Of a DNA stretch of 9,435 nucleotides, positions 1 to 6,326 are shown one piece after another. How positions within the stretch are numbered: position 1 is the stretch's first letter; every line of letters begins with the position of its first letter. The position numbers were made by a program, and so were the translations under genes. This stretch comes from Chromatiaceae bacterium (GTDB lineage Bacteria > Pseudomonadota > Gammaproteobacteria > Chromatiales > Chromatiaceae). A model generated the notes under the pieces. It saw only the letters and a list, made by a program, of their open reading frames with translations, searched no databases and had not been told where the DNA came from. The stretch lies in NCBI GenBank assembly GCA_024235175.1, contig JACKMX010000029.1:1-9435 (forward strand), given 5' to 3'.

Positions 1-1162
1 TGCCAGGCGGTTGGGAACCGGTGCGCCGGGGCTGCCCTAGGGAGTGTCGAATCCTGGAAAGCGCAGCCGTGCCCACTTCGAGTTGTGCGCGAATCTCGCG
101 AGGATCGGGGTTGAGAGCGCCGGCGTTACTTTGTCGCCGCCGCTCACGAACCTTTTCCCTTGCCATTCGCTCAGCCTGCACCGAGGCACCCAGTTTCAAC
201 TCGAACTCACCGTTGCGCATCGCCCTGCACAGGCTGTTGAGGAAACTCATCTCGTCATAGAGCGGATGCATGCCCTTGCCGACAGAACGGAGTCGGCCTT
301 CCAGTTCATCGAGAATCGGCTGGCGCTGCTCGGGCAACACGCTGGCGAGATAACGATTGGTCAGCGCCCACTGGTTTTTGTCGATCTCTTTTGGGTAGAC
401 CAGTGGAATCTCCCCTTCCCCCAAGACCGGGCCGTTCGAATGCGTCTGGGCGTTCGCATGCTTGGATGGCTCAGGATGCTGACCAATGGCCGCTTGTGTG
501 TCTGATGGTTTACTGCCATGCTTCAGGCCACGGGCGCTGTATCCGTCGTTTGCATTGCTCTTGACCACCGCCCTGCCCTGGGTCGACGGATGATGTCCGG
601 CGCAAACGTCGACCCCGCTACGGATCTCTGCATCCAGTCTCTCCAACACACCCTTCGCCACCCGTTGTACCCGAGCATGAGCATGCTGCTGTGCATTTTG
701 CAGAAACGCCATATATCCGCTATCCAGATGCAGTACATCGGCCAGGGAGAGAGGCGCAGCATGCAGCGCATAGATGTTTCCGCCGTAACGGCCGCTGCGT
801 TCGCGAATCCGGGCACAGAGAGTCAACCAACGAGTGGAACGCAGCACCGCCAGCGAGCGTGCGACCGTTGACTTTGAGGCGATATTGGCCGTCTTCTGGA
901 TGACGTCGTAACTCGGAAAGGCAGCTTGTGCGCTGGTGGTCCGGGCCTGCAGCAGGATGATCATCCACACCAGCTTATCCACCGGTTCGAGTACCCGGTC
1001 CTGCACCACCCGGACCGGAAATGTCGTAATCCGGCTGCCGAGAAACAGCATGCCATCACCGGACCGTTTTGCTCCATTGAGCGAGGCACGTTCGATGGTC
1101 TTCTCGATCAGCGTACCCAGGGCGATTATCTCAGGATGAACGTTGGCCTGGTGTTTATCCAT
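1..1162 (-). CDS. STY4528-family pathogenicity island/ICE replication protein (3' end cut by window)
   Basis: The frame is open from ATG 1162 to the left edge: 387 codons seen, no stop. The order ParB, DUF2857, then this protein matches the conserved block of SPI-7/PFGI-1-type elements, where the third gene is the STY4528-type replication protein. Residues about 60-135 look like a winged helix-turn-helix: a hydrophobic helix (KLVWMIILLQ), a recognition-type stretch (IASKSTVARSLAVL, 94-107), then a basic arm and a strand (GGNIYALH). This resembles DNA-binding domains of replication initiators. A low-complexity linker (about 200-245) precedes a second helical domain, with an Arg-rich segment (REKVRERRRQ) near residue 340. 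The start overlaps the end of the DUF2857 gene by 8 bp, which indicates one operon and translational coupling. The domain assignment is by eye. The family call rests partly on gene order, so another DNA-binding ICE protein is possible. Confidence 0.66.
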   Translation of the reverse strand, partial: MDKHQANVHPEIIALGTLIEKTIERASLNGAKRSGDGMLFLGSRITTFPVRVVQDRVLEPVDKLVWMIILLQARTTSAQAAFPSYDVIQKTANIASKSTVARSLAVLRSTRWLTLCARIRERSGRYGGNIYALHAAPLSLADVLHLDSGYMAFLQNAQQHAHARVQRVAKGVLERLDAEIRSGVDVCAGHHPSTQGRAVVKSNANDGYSARGLKHGSKPSDTQAAIGQHPEPSKHANAQTHSNGPVLGEGEIPLVYPKEIDKNQWALTNRYLASVLPEQRQPILDELEGRLRSVGKGMHPLYDEMSFLNSLCRAMRNGEFELKLGASVQAERMAREKVRERRRQSNAGALNPDPREIRAQLEVGTAALSRIRHSLGQPRRTGSQPPG

Positions 1163-1754
1163 TTTGATTTTCCGTGTTCACGGCAATACCCTTCAGGTCA
1201 CCAAACTCCGACCATTGCCGGGTCAGGTGCCAAATAGCACGCAGACCGATGCCGGTCTCTCTGCAGAGTTCGAGATATTCATCGGGTGCCAGCAGTTCGT
1301 GGGAGTCGGAATCAGCCCGGGCCACCCAGGCCGCCCATAATTTGTGACTGGTCGCCTCATCCGGCTCCGGAGGACGGCCCACAGCCGGATCAACCGACAT
1401 TGACCGGCGCAGCCGACTGTACTCCCGGGCATTGAAGCCGAACAAGGTCTGCATCATCTCCAGTGGTGCATCAGCGGCGATTAAATTGTGTTGGGTCTCT
1501 TCGGACTGCCGCTGGCGTTGCAGGTTGTCCAGCATCGGCCAGAACACCTGGCGGTCGAGACGAATACGCAGACAATGGGCGCGCAGCGACTCCGCCCGGT
1601 AGAGGTCCGCCAGGGTCATGCCCCGCAAAGCCTCGATCTCGCGTGGTCCGAAGTTCATGTTGCGCAATGCCGCCTGGTCGCCTTCGGCCAGACAACGCAA
1701 CGCGTACATCAAAACCGCGGTCACGAGATCGGACTCCTTGGTGCAGACACTCAT
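1155..1754 (-). CDS. DUF2857 domain protein of ICE core (possible BisC-like regulator)
   Basis: 199 aa, starting at ATG 1754, which overlaps the parB stop as ATGA. The open frame extends further upstream to 1901, but that part lies inside parB and is rejected as an extension. The protein is helical and soluble, with no membrane segment. A central motif LFGFNAREYSRLRRSM (about 104-119) and a C-terminal stretch with LLAPDEYLELCRETGIGL then IWHLTRQW (about 154-181) are typical of DUF2857 proteins placed directly after the ICE-type ParB. No catalytic motif is visible. In ICEclc, the ParB/DUF2857-type pair is, as I recall, the bistability activator BisD/BisC that switches on transfer genes. If so, this may be a transcription co-activator rather than a replication factor. 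That link is from memory and position. The family call itself is fairly secure. Confidence 0.72.
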   Translation of the reverse strand: MSVCTKESDLVTAVLMYALRCLAEGDQAALRNMNFGPREIEALRGMTLADLYRAESLRAHCLRIRLDRQVFWPMLDNLQRQRQSEETQHNLIAADAPLEMMQTLFGFNAREYSRLRRSMSVDPAVGRPPEPDEATSHKLWAAWVARADSDSHELLAPDEYLELCRETGIGLRAIWHLTRQWSEFGDLKGIAVNTENQNG

Positions 1755-3376
1755 GACGGTGCCCAGAGATCGAGTTGCCGCTCCTCTGCCAGTAGGTGTA
1801 TCCGGCGGTAACTCTCCATCAGGCTCAAAAGATCGGTCCAATCCCTCTCGCCCAGCCGTCGCCACAAGCGATGGCCGGTCTGACCGGGATCCAGTGTCCA
1901 TACGCTGTGGTAAATTCTGGCCAGATCCTGCTGTTCCAGCGCTTGCCGCAACACCGACTCCGCGCGCAGGTGCGGAATGATCGACGAGAGCGGGGCCAGG
2001 GTTAGTTCAGCACAGGCAGCCAGCTGCCACCAGACCAGTGAGAGTTGACTCAGGCTCTCCTCATCCAGCTCATCGGCCAGGGCCGGATCGGGGACGTCGC
2101 ACAACATGAACCCGAGACCCTTTCCGGACAACGGCACCACCAGATCGCTCAGACCATTGCGCTGAGCCAGTCTGGTAGCCAGGGTCCAGGCGCAGGCACG
2201 CAGCGATTTCAGGTCGGTGGGAGTGGAAACGTTTATTTCCGCCGGTAGCTCATCCGGTGCTGCCGCGTCGGGGTTTCCGAAGTCATTCTGTGCCGGATCG
2301 AGTATAACATCGTTCTCTGGAAGTGATTCCGGGACAGGATCGGTTTCGCGGTCTTCAGCAATAGCAGAGTCCGGTGGCAATTCATCCGATGTCGGATTGC
2401 TGGTATCGACAGACTCCTGATCGAGTGGTGCTGGAAAATCGAGTCTGATGTTGGCTAGAGGCTTATCGAGCCAGTCGACCTCGTCCTCGTCGGAATCCTG
2501 CTCCTCGTCCGGTGGCGGGATCGTCACTCTCCTCCCCTCAATTCTGGCATCCAGTTCCATCCGGACAACATGAACGCTGATCTCGGCCTGCTCGGCAATC
2601 TCGCTTTCGAGCGCATTGCGCAGCAGACCGGTATCCCAGTCGGGATCGTCGTAGCGTTGGCAGAGCGTGGCGAATATCAAATCGAATGGCGTGTTCGCAT
2701 CCGGATCATGGGCTTCCCAGAGCTGACGTGCCGCCCGTTCCAGTGCCCGGATCTTCTGTACCTGTGGCCGGCCCAGCCCGGCATGCAGTGCCTTCGGGAT
2801 CAGCGGCAGCAGGGTGTGGACGGCATAACCCATGCGCGAGATCAGTCCTATGCTGAGCGCATAGCCACCCTGCTGCAGCGCGGATTCCAGGCGTCGCAAA
2901 GAGATCTCCTCGATCTGGCACTCGGCTTCCAGCAGTGCCTTGATATCCATTACCGCCCGCGCCTTGTCGATGAATGTCAGCCCGCCTCGCAGGTCATTCT
3001 CGCGCAAATGCGCCAGCACCACCTCCGACTCACAACGCCAGGGCTTGAACAGGCAGGCAACTGTTGCATATCGAACATCGCCCGTCTCCGCGTACAAGGA
3101 GTTCAGCACATCAAGGCGGGTGTTGCCGCCGGAGTGGACGATGTAATCGGAGGCCCCGGGCCGCTGTGTGATCGTCAGCGGTTGATCGAGCCCCATCGTT
3201 CGGATCGAGGCTTTGATCCGGTCATATTCCGGGTTGTTTCCCTGACGTGGGTTGCGATCGTAAGGGTGGATGCGTTCGAGCGGCACCATCATCGGTTGGG
3301 AGTGGGTGAGATTGGCCAGTTCGTGGCTCCGACCTCCATCATCTGGCATTGCGATCTCATCGTCACCGGACATCAT
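1751..3376 (-). CDS. parB: ParB family protein, integrating conjugative element PFGI-1 class
   Basis: 541 aa from ATG 3376 (or the adjacent ATG 3373), with GAG 6 nt upstream as a modest ribosome site. The frame stays open to 3565, but that extension has no ParB-like sequence. The N-terminal ParB/Srx nuclease-like fold is clear: HPYDRNPR (37-44), a KASIRTMGLDQPLTITQRPG stretch (55-74), SGGNTRL (82-88, the counterpart of the GERR box of chromosomal ParB), KPW (111-113) and AHLRENDLRG (122-131). This wording is typical of the ICE ParB subfamily. A helical DNA-binding middle, then a long acidic Pro/Asp/Glu-rich linker (about 300-385), leads to a C-terminal helical domain. Chromosomal ParB is usually around 300 aa, so the linker and tail are additions of this class. 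Likely roles are element maintenance or partition and/or transcriptional control. No parA lies in the window. The stop overlaps the next gene (ATGA). Confidence 0.88.
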   Translation of the reverse strand: MMSGDDEIAMPDDGGRSHELANLTHSQPMMVPLERIHPYDRNPRQGNNPEYDRIKASIRTMGLDQPLTITQRPGASDYIVHSGGNTRLDVLNSLYAETGDVRYATVACLFKPWRCESEVVLAHLRENDLRGGLTFIDKARAVMDIKALLEAECQIEEISLRRLESALQQGGYALSIGLISRMGYAVHTLLPLIPKALHAGLGRPQVQKIRALERAARQLWEAHDPDANTPFDLIFATLCQRYDDPDWDTGLLRNALESEIAEQAEISVHVVRMELDARIEGRRVTIPPPDEEQDSDEDEVDWLDKPLANIRLDFPAPLDQESVDTSNPTSDELPPDSAIAEDRETDPVPESLPENDVILDPAQNDFGNPDAAAPDELPAEINVSTPTDLKSLRACAWTLATRLAQRNGLSDLVVPLSGKGLGFMLCDVPDPALADELDEESLSQLSLVWWQLAACAELTLAPLSSIIPHLRAESVLRQALEQQDLARIYHSVWTLDPGQTGHRLWRRLGERDWTDLLSLMESYRRIHLLAEERQLDLWAPS

Positions 3377-3573
3377 CGTTTTCTCAATGCTTCGTGGGAT
3401 CGGAGTCGAACCGCAGTATGATTTTTTACAATAAGCGGCTCTGGCGGGCAGTTTGATTCCGACCCTTGAAGAATAATGAACCCAATGGTATCTGATTCGA
3501 ATACGGAAAAAGGGGAGGAAAGATGACCGCTGGAGGGTCGCTTTTGGAGGAGTGAATGCCCTCAACTCCAGAT
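3377..3573 (-). other. parB leader / intergenic region
   Basis: A 197-bp stretch between the HEPN gene stop and the parB start. The parB frame happens to be open through it, but the deduced peptide is Arg/Cys/Ser-rich and unlike ParB N-termini, so it is treated as leader. It contains a copy of GGAAAGATG (3517-3525, plus strand), identical to the arm of the inverted repeat upstream of FlhD 2. No convincing sigma-70 promoter or terminator was found, so parB may be read from the upstream genes or from an activator-dependent promoter here. Confidence 0.4.
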
Positions 3574-3909
3574 TTATTCAGTTAATGACTGAACTTCATT
3601 CAACAATATATCCAGTCGTTCTTCGACGACACTCCATACCAACCGGTCGTCCACTCGCGCATAGCCATGTATCAGAATATTGCGGAAGGCAATGATACGT
3701 TGGTAGGCGCCGATTTGTGCCGCCAATTCCTTGTTTCTCTTCGCAAGCAGGCTTAAAGCCTCGCCGATAATCTCGAACTGCCTTTCCACCGCGGCGCGCA
3801 TCATGTCATCGCCCTGATAATCTTCGAAGGTTTTTCCCTCGGTAAAGGTCTGCACCTTTACCCCTGCCGAATGGATGTCGTGCAGCAGTGCCTTCTCTTC
3901 AAGCTGCAT
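3574..3909 (-). CDS. hepT: HEPN-domain toxin, HepT-like ribonuclease
   Basis: 111 aa, all helical. The HEPN RNase signature Rx4HxY is present as RNILIHGY, with Arg76, His81 and Tyr83. The flanking helices fit the HepT (DUF86) family in both sequence and usual length: QFEIIGEALSLL (44-55) and AFRNILIHGYARVDDRLVW (74-92). Family knowledge: HepT cleaves RNA as a dimer and is silenced when its partner MntA attaches AMP to the Tyr of Rx4HxY. All three key residues are intact, so the toxin is expected to be active. The start ATG 3909 overlaps the MNT gene by 11 bp, giving antitoxin-first order and translational coupling, which favours antitoxin excess. The likely role is stabilising the element or defending against phage. 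The stop lies 197 bp before parB. Confidence 0.9.
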   Translation of the reverse strand: MQLEEKALLHDIHSAGVKVQTFTEGKTFEDYQGDDMMRAAVERQFEIIGEALSLLAKRNKELAAQIGAYQRIIAFRNILIHGYARVDDRLVWSVVEERLDILLNEVQSLTE

Positions 3910-4207
3910 ACAGCAACTCTCTCTCGGATGCGATCTTCTCCAGAAAGAACGGATTGTCTATCGCAGCAATTGAGACCAGGTCCACCGGACGGCCAAATTC
4001 TGCTTCAAGGCCCTCGCGCAGACCAAAATAGTTGTCAAAATAGCTGCTTGTCCCAGTTTCAAAATCGACCAGAAAATCGAGGTCGCTCCGTTGAGTATCG
4101 AAATCCTTTCGAGTCGCAGAGCCGAACAACTCCAGACGGCGAACATGGAAGCGGCTGCACAGTGCAATGAGGGCCTCACGATGTTTGTCGATCAAGGTAT
4201 TGGGCAT
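3899..4207 (-). CDS. mntA: MNT nucleotidyltransferase antitoxin, MntA-like
   Basis: 102 aa from ATG 4207. The frame is open back to 4393, but that would overlap the rhomboid gene and add non-family sequence. ATG 4255 is another option, and neither has a strong ribosome site. The minimal nucleotidyltransferase core is clear: LELFGSATRK (25-34) with Gly29-Ser30, then SDLDFLVDF (41-49) with Asp42 and Asp44. This is a GSx11DxD form seen in MNT proteins paired with HepT. The third acidic residue is probably Asp76 in PVDLV. MntA-type enzymes transfer AMP from ATP to the HEPN partner and so neutralise it. The next gene overlaps by 11 bp and is that partner. The motifs are complete, so this looks functional. 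It is separated by 97 bp from the rhomboid gene, long enough for its own promoter, though none is obvious. Confidence 0.88.
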   Translation of the reverse strand: MPNTLIDKHREALIALCSRFHVRRLELFGSATRKDFDTQRSDLDFLVDFETGTSSYFDNYFGLREGLEAEFGRPVDLVSIAAIDNPFFLEKIASERELLYAA

Positions 4208-4304
4208 TTTGTATTTCGCCGTGGATCGCTGCCAGGTAAATTTCAATGATAGCATTGTAATTCTGGAAGTGGTTCCTTTCTCATCGACTCCAAAAGTCCG
4301 AAAG

Positions 4305-5009
4305 TCACAGTTCCTCTTCTTCGTCTTCCCAACTGTATCGCCTTTTTGGGGGAGCAGGATCGTACCCTTTGAGCAAGAATGCAGAAACAACACCGGTCAC
4401 TGCGCCAAAGAAATGCGATTCAAATGATATTTCCGGAGCCATGGGGAAGATGCCCCAGATCATCCCGCCATATAGAAAAAACACCAGCAGCGAAAGTGTG
4501 ATCGCCCGCCTGTCCCAGCGCAACACCCCCATGGTAAAAATAAAAAACATCATGCCAAAGGTCAGGCCGCTGGCCCCGATATGGAAAGCGCTGCGGGCGA
4601 ACAACCAGACGCCAAAACCGGAACCTGTAATGATGGCCGGAATGACAATCCTGGCCGATCTCGGGTAACCGTAGAGGAGCGTTGTGCCAAGTATGATGAT
4701 CGGCGCGGTATTGGCAAACAAATGGGAAATCGAGCCGTGAATCAACGGTGCCCAGATGATACCCATCAGTCCGCCTAAGCTGCGCGGATAGACACCGTAT
4801 TGAAATATGCCCAAGTCAAAAAGGAGTTCGGCAAGTTTAATCAGCCACAACAGACCAGCAAAGGAAACAGCAATAGAAAAAGATCGGCGCAGAGAGTGCC
4901 AATCATTCTCCGGATTAGGAAATTCTTGTGACAACGTTAATCCTTGACGTGAGTTATCTCTGGCGTGGCAAGCATTTTTCCGCTTACCACCGATTAGAAG
5001 TGATATCAC
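4305..5009 (-). CDS. Rhomboid-family intramembrane serine protease
   Basis: 234 aa from GTG 5009, whose last two bases overlap the repressor stop (GTGA). An internal start nearer the first membrane helix (about residue 25) is possible. About six hydrophobic helices lie between residues 43 and 213. The rhomboid signatures are all present: HGSISHLFAN (91-100) as the conserved H..AN segment, GASG (145-148) carrying the nucleophile Ser147, and ESHFFGAVTG (197-206) with the base His199. The protein therefore looks catalytically competent and cuts membrane-spanning substrates in the inner membrane. The C-terminus is a short soluble tail ending in an acidic run (WEDEEEEL). The substrate is unknown. 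Coupling to a phage-type repressor is unusual and hints at a role in control of the element. It may also simply be cargo. Confidence 0.9.
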   Translation of the reverse strand: MISLLIGGKRKNACHARDNSRQGLTLSQEFPNPENDWHSLRRSFSIAVSFAGLLWLIKLAELLFDLGIFQYGVYPRSLGGLMGIIWAPLIHGSISHLFANTAPIIILGTTLLYGYPRSARIVIPAIITGSGFGVWLFARSAFHIGASGLTFGMMFFIFTMGVLRWDRRAITLSLLVFFLYGGMIWGIFPMAPEISFESHFFGAVTGVVSAFLLKGYDPAPPKRRYSWEDEEEEL

Positions 5010-5653
5010 GACAACGATATCAACAGACTCATCAGCATCGAGCGGTCCAACCCCCCTTCGGTAGTGGCATTGAGCCGGTAGATCGCCACGATCAAGCGAG
5101 CCTTCTGACCGGCGTCCATGGATTTACCGGAGGTTTCTATCAATTCATCCGAGATCTCTATCGCGGCGCGTAACCCCGACTCATCGATGGATGCCTTCTC
5201 CACCCGCCGCTCCCAGGCAAGATCCCGCCACAGGATCAATTCATCTTCAGTGATTTTTTCGACATCACCAATCGTGCCAATATCGAGTTGCCGGGTGTTG
5301 TATTCCCTGACGAAGGCGCTGATTGCACGCCGGGTACCAGCATCGGCCCGCTTTCTGGCGTAGCGCTCGAACTCCAGCACGATAGCTAACTGCGAGGGAG
5401 TCACACGGTCCCATCCGGCGGCATTGTTCTGGCTACCCTCTCCGATGGCCAGCCAGAGCAGACTGACACCGGCTGCCTGCGCGATTCGTACCAGCTTGTC
5501 GGCGCCGGGGACGGAGTCGCCCAGAAGGTATTTTCTTAGCATGCTTTCTGCAACACCGCACTTTTTTGCGAATCCGGATGCCGAATTTTCACCGATTATC
5601 TGTTTGAGTCTTGCCGCAAAAAGTGTGCTGCTCCAACTGTTTTGTGAATTCAT
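5006..5653 (-). CDS. XRE-family (CI-like) transcriptional repressor without peptidase domain
   Basis: 215 aa from ATG 5653, which has GGA 10 nt upstream. ATG 5668 gives five more residues and has no ribosome site. An N-terminal lambda-repressor-like HTH spans about residues 10-65: FAKKCGVAESMLRKYLLGD (28-46) is the helix-turn-helix, followed by KLVRIAQAAGVSLLWLAIGEG (53-73), the wording typical of phage CI and Cro-like repressors. The rest (about 80-215) is helical and unrecognised. It shows no S24/LexA-type cleavage site or Ser-Lys protease dyad, so SOS-type self-cleavage is not expected. It is transcribed away from the FlhD/FlhC-like pair 1 across an AT-rich gap, the position expected for a repressor of both directions. 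It is fused translationally (GTGA) to the rhomboid gene. The fold call is firm. The role as element switch is inferred. Confidence 0.85.
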   Translation of the reverse strand: MNSQNSWSSTLFAARLKQIIGENSASGFAKKCGVAESMLRKYLLGDSVPGADKLVRIAQAAGVSLLWLAIGEGSQNNAAGWDRVTPSQLAIVLEFERYARKRADAGTRRAISAFVREYNTRQLDIGTIGDVEKITEDELILWRDLAWERRVEKASIDESGLRAAIEISDELIETSGKSMDAGQKARLIVAIYRLNATTEGGLDRSMLMSLLISLS

Positions 5654-5694
5654 TATGTTTTTTTCCATATACTTACAGCTAATTTTATAGCTTG

Positions 5695-5712
5695 AGAGTA
5701 TGAAATCACTCT
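5695..5712. promoter_or_regulatory. Candidate operator: imperfect inverted repeat AGAGT-N8-ACTCT
   Basis: Five-base arms AGAGT (5695-5699) and ACTCT (5708-5712) flank an 8-base centre. The site falls roughly 20-35 bp downstream of the presumed repressor transcription start, the typical position for autorepression by a CI-like dimer. Short arms make chance occurrence quite possible. Confidence 0.25.
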
Positions 5713-5736
5713 ACCACTATTCCGCGCACTATATTC

Positions 5737-5742
5737 ATTATA
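5737..5742 (-). promoter_or_regulatory. Candidate -10 box (TATAAT) of the repressor-rhomboid operon
   Basis: On the minus strand the hexamer matches the sigma-70 -10 consensus exactly and lies about 85 bp before ATG 5653. The matching -35 position (about 17 bp upstream) reads ACAAAA, which is poor, so the promoter may be weak or activator-assisted. This is a candidate only. Confidence 0.4.
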
Positions 5743-6010
5743 CGGCGACTTAATCGCATTTTTGTGTTCTTTTCGATTTATTTATAGTGTACCTTTCTCG
5801 GTAATCTCATTTTTTCCTACTATCGGCGGAATATTTATGACTTATCTCAACTGCATCAAGCATATATTGCGAATACGCGTTTCAATCCTCTTTAGGACGA
5901 TTCCGAAACATGGACAGCCTGAATATCCCTTCTTTTTCCGGCTAAGCCGTTATTTAACAGGTGTAGCAGTTACAGTCTGATGCCCGGCCTGAGCACAAAC
6001 TGATTGATGT

Positions 6011-6015
6011 GGAAG
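6011..6015 (+). promoter_or_regulatory. Ribosome binding site deciding the FlhD 1 start
   Basis: GGAAG lies 8 nt before ATG 6024. An in-frame GTG at 6009 would give five more residues but has no such site, so ATG 6024 is preferred. Confidence 0.55.
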
Positions 6016-6023
6016 TTGAAGGC

Positions 6024-6326
6024 ATGCCATTAGTTGACCAGGAGATCGTGGATTTAAACCTTTTCTGGTTGATTAAAGCACGCGAGTTCGCCAGAGAAAA
6101 CCGTCAAAAAGCGGTTGTCGTACTCGGTCTTGACAACGAGCTGGCTGACAATTTGAGCTTGCTGAGTATCGACGACTTGAACAGCATCGCACGCACCGGG
6201 GTTCTGCTGTTCCGACCCCGCTTTCGACCGACGCTATGGCGACAACTCATCGCACGCGGCAGCAACTCTTCTTTATCGGTTCGGCTGCACACCCTGTTGT
6301 GGGCAGCCGGTGAGAAGTGCAACTGA
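6024..6326 (+). CDS. FlhD-like transcriptional regulator subunit, copy 1
   Basis: 100 aa. It aligns by eye along the dimer core of enterobacterial FlhD: VDLNLFWLIKAREFARENR (9-27) matches the first helix (DINLSYLLLAQRL in E. coli). VLGLDNELADNLSLLSIDDL (33-52) matches the LGINEEMATTLAALTLPQM part, and LLFRPRF (61-67) matches LVCHFRF. The Cys that links FlhD subunits in E. coli is Phe here. Length is slightly below the E. coli protein (about 116 aa). FlhD works with FlhC as a heteromeric DNA-binding activator. In ICEs the SetD/SetC proteins are of this type and turn on conjugation genes. The stop shares one base with the FlhC-like ATG (TGATG), so the two are translated together. The pair sits divergent to a CI-like repressor, as expected for a repressor-controlled activator. 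It is unlikely to control flagella, since no flagellar genes are near. Confidence 0.82.
   Translation: MPLVDQEIVDLNLFWLIKAREFARENRQKAVVVLGLDNELADNLSLLSIDDLNSIARTGVLLFRPRFRPTLWRQLIARGSNSSLSVRLHTLLWAAGEKCN

Larger units (their letters stand above)
5654..6023. other. AT-rich divergent control region between repressor and FlhDC pair 1
   Basis: About 370 bp with no credible gene. Short open frames (for example 5762-5980) encode hydrophobic, low-quality peptides without a ribosome site. The region is clearly more AT-rich than both neighbours, at least up to about 5870. It holds a perfect TATAAT facing the repressor gene, an imperfect inverted repeat (5695-5712), a pair of CACTAT direct repeats (5715-5720 and 5727-5732, 12 bp apart), the inverted copy ATAGTG (5784-5789), and a short GC dyad CGGCTAAGCCG (5939-5949). 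These fit an operator region read in both directions. Confidence 0.55.

Noticed and set aside
3402..3412. tRNA T-arm-like string (GGTTCGACTCC on the minus strand) in the parB leader, a possible att site or tRNA remnant.
   Set aside because: The flanking bases do not form a proper T stem or acceptor end, and no other tRNA arms are present upstream. Probably chance.
2570..3421. Long plus-strand open frame opposite parB.
   Set aside because: It mirrors the coding strand of a well-supported ParB, has no family features, and arises from codon bias in GC-rich sequence.
3577..3593. Inverted repeat TTCAGT-N5-ACTGAA at the end of the HEPN gene.
   Set aside because: It is AT-rich with only 6 bp arms, lies inside the last codons and has no T-tract. 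Not a convincing terminator.
5762..5980. Small plus-strand frame of 72 codons in the repressor/FlhD 1 gap.
   Set aside because: It starts in AT-rich regulatory DNA without a ribosome site, and its composition looks like translated noncoding sequence.
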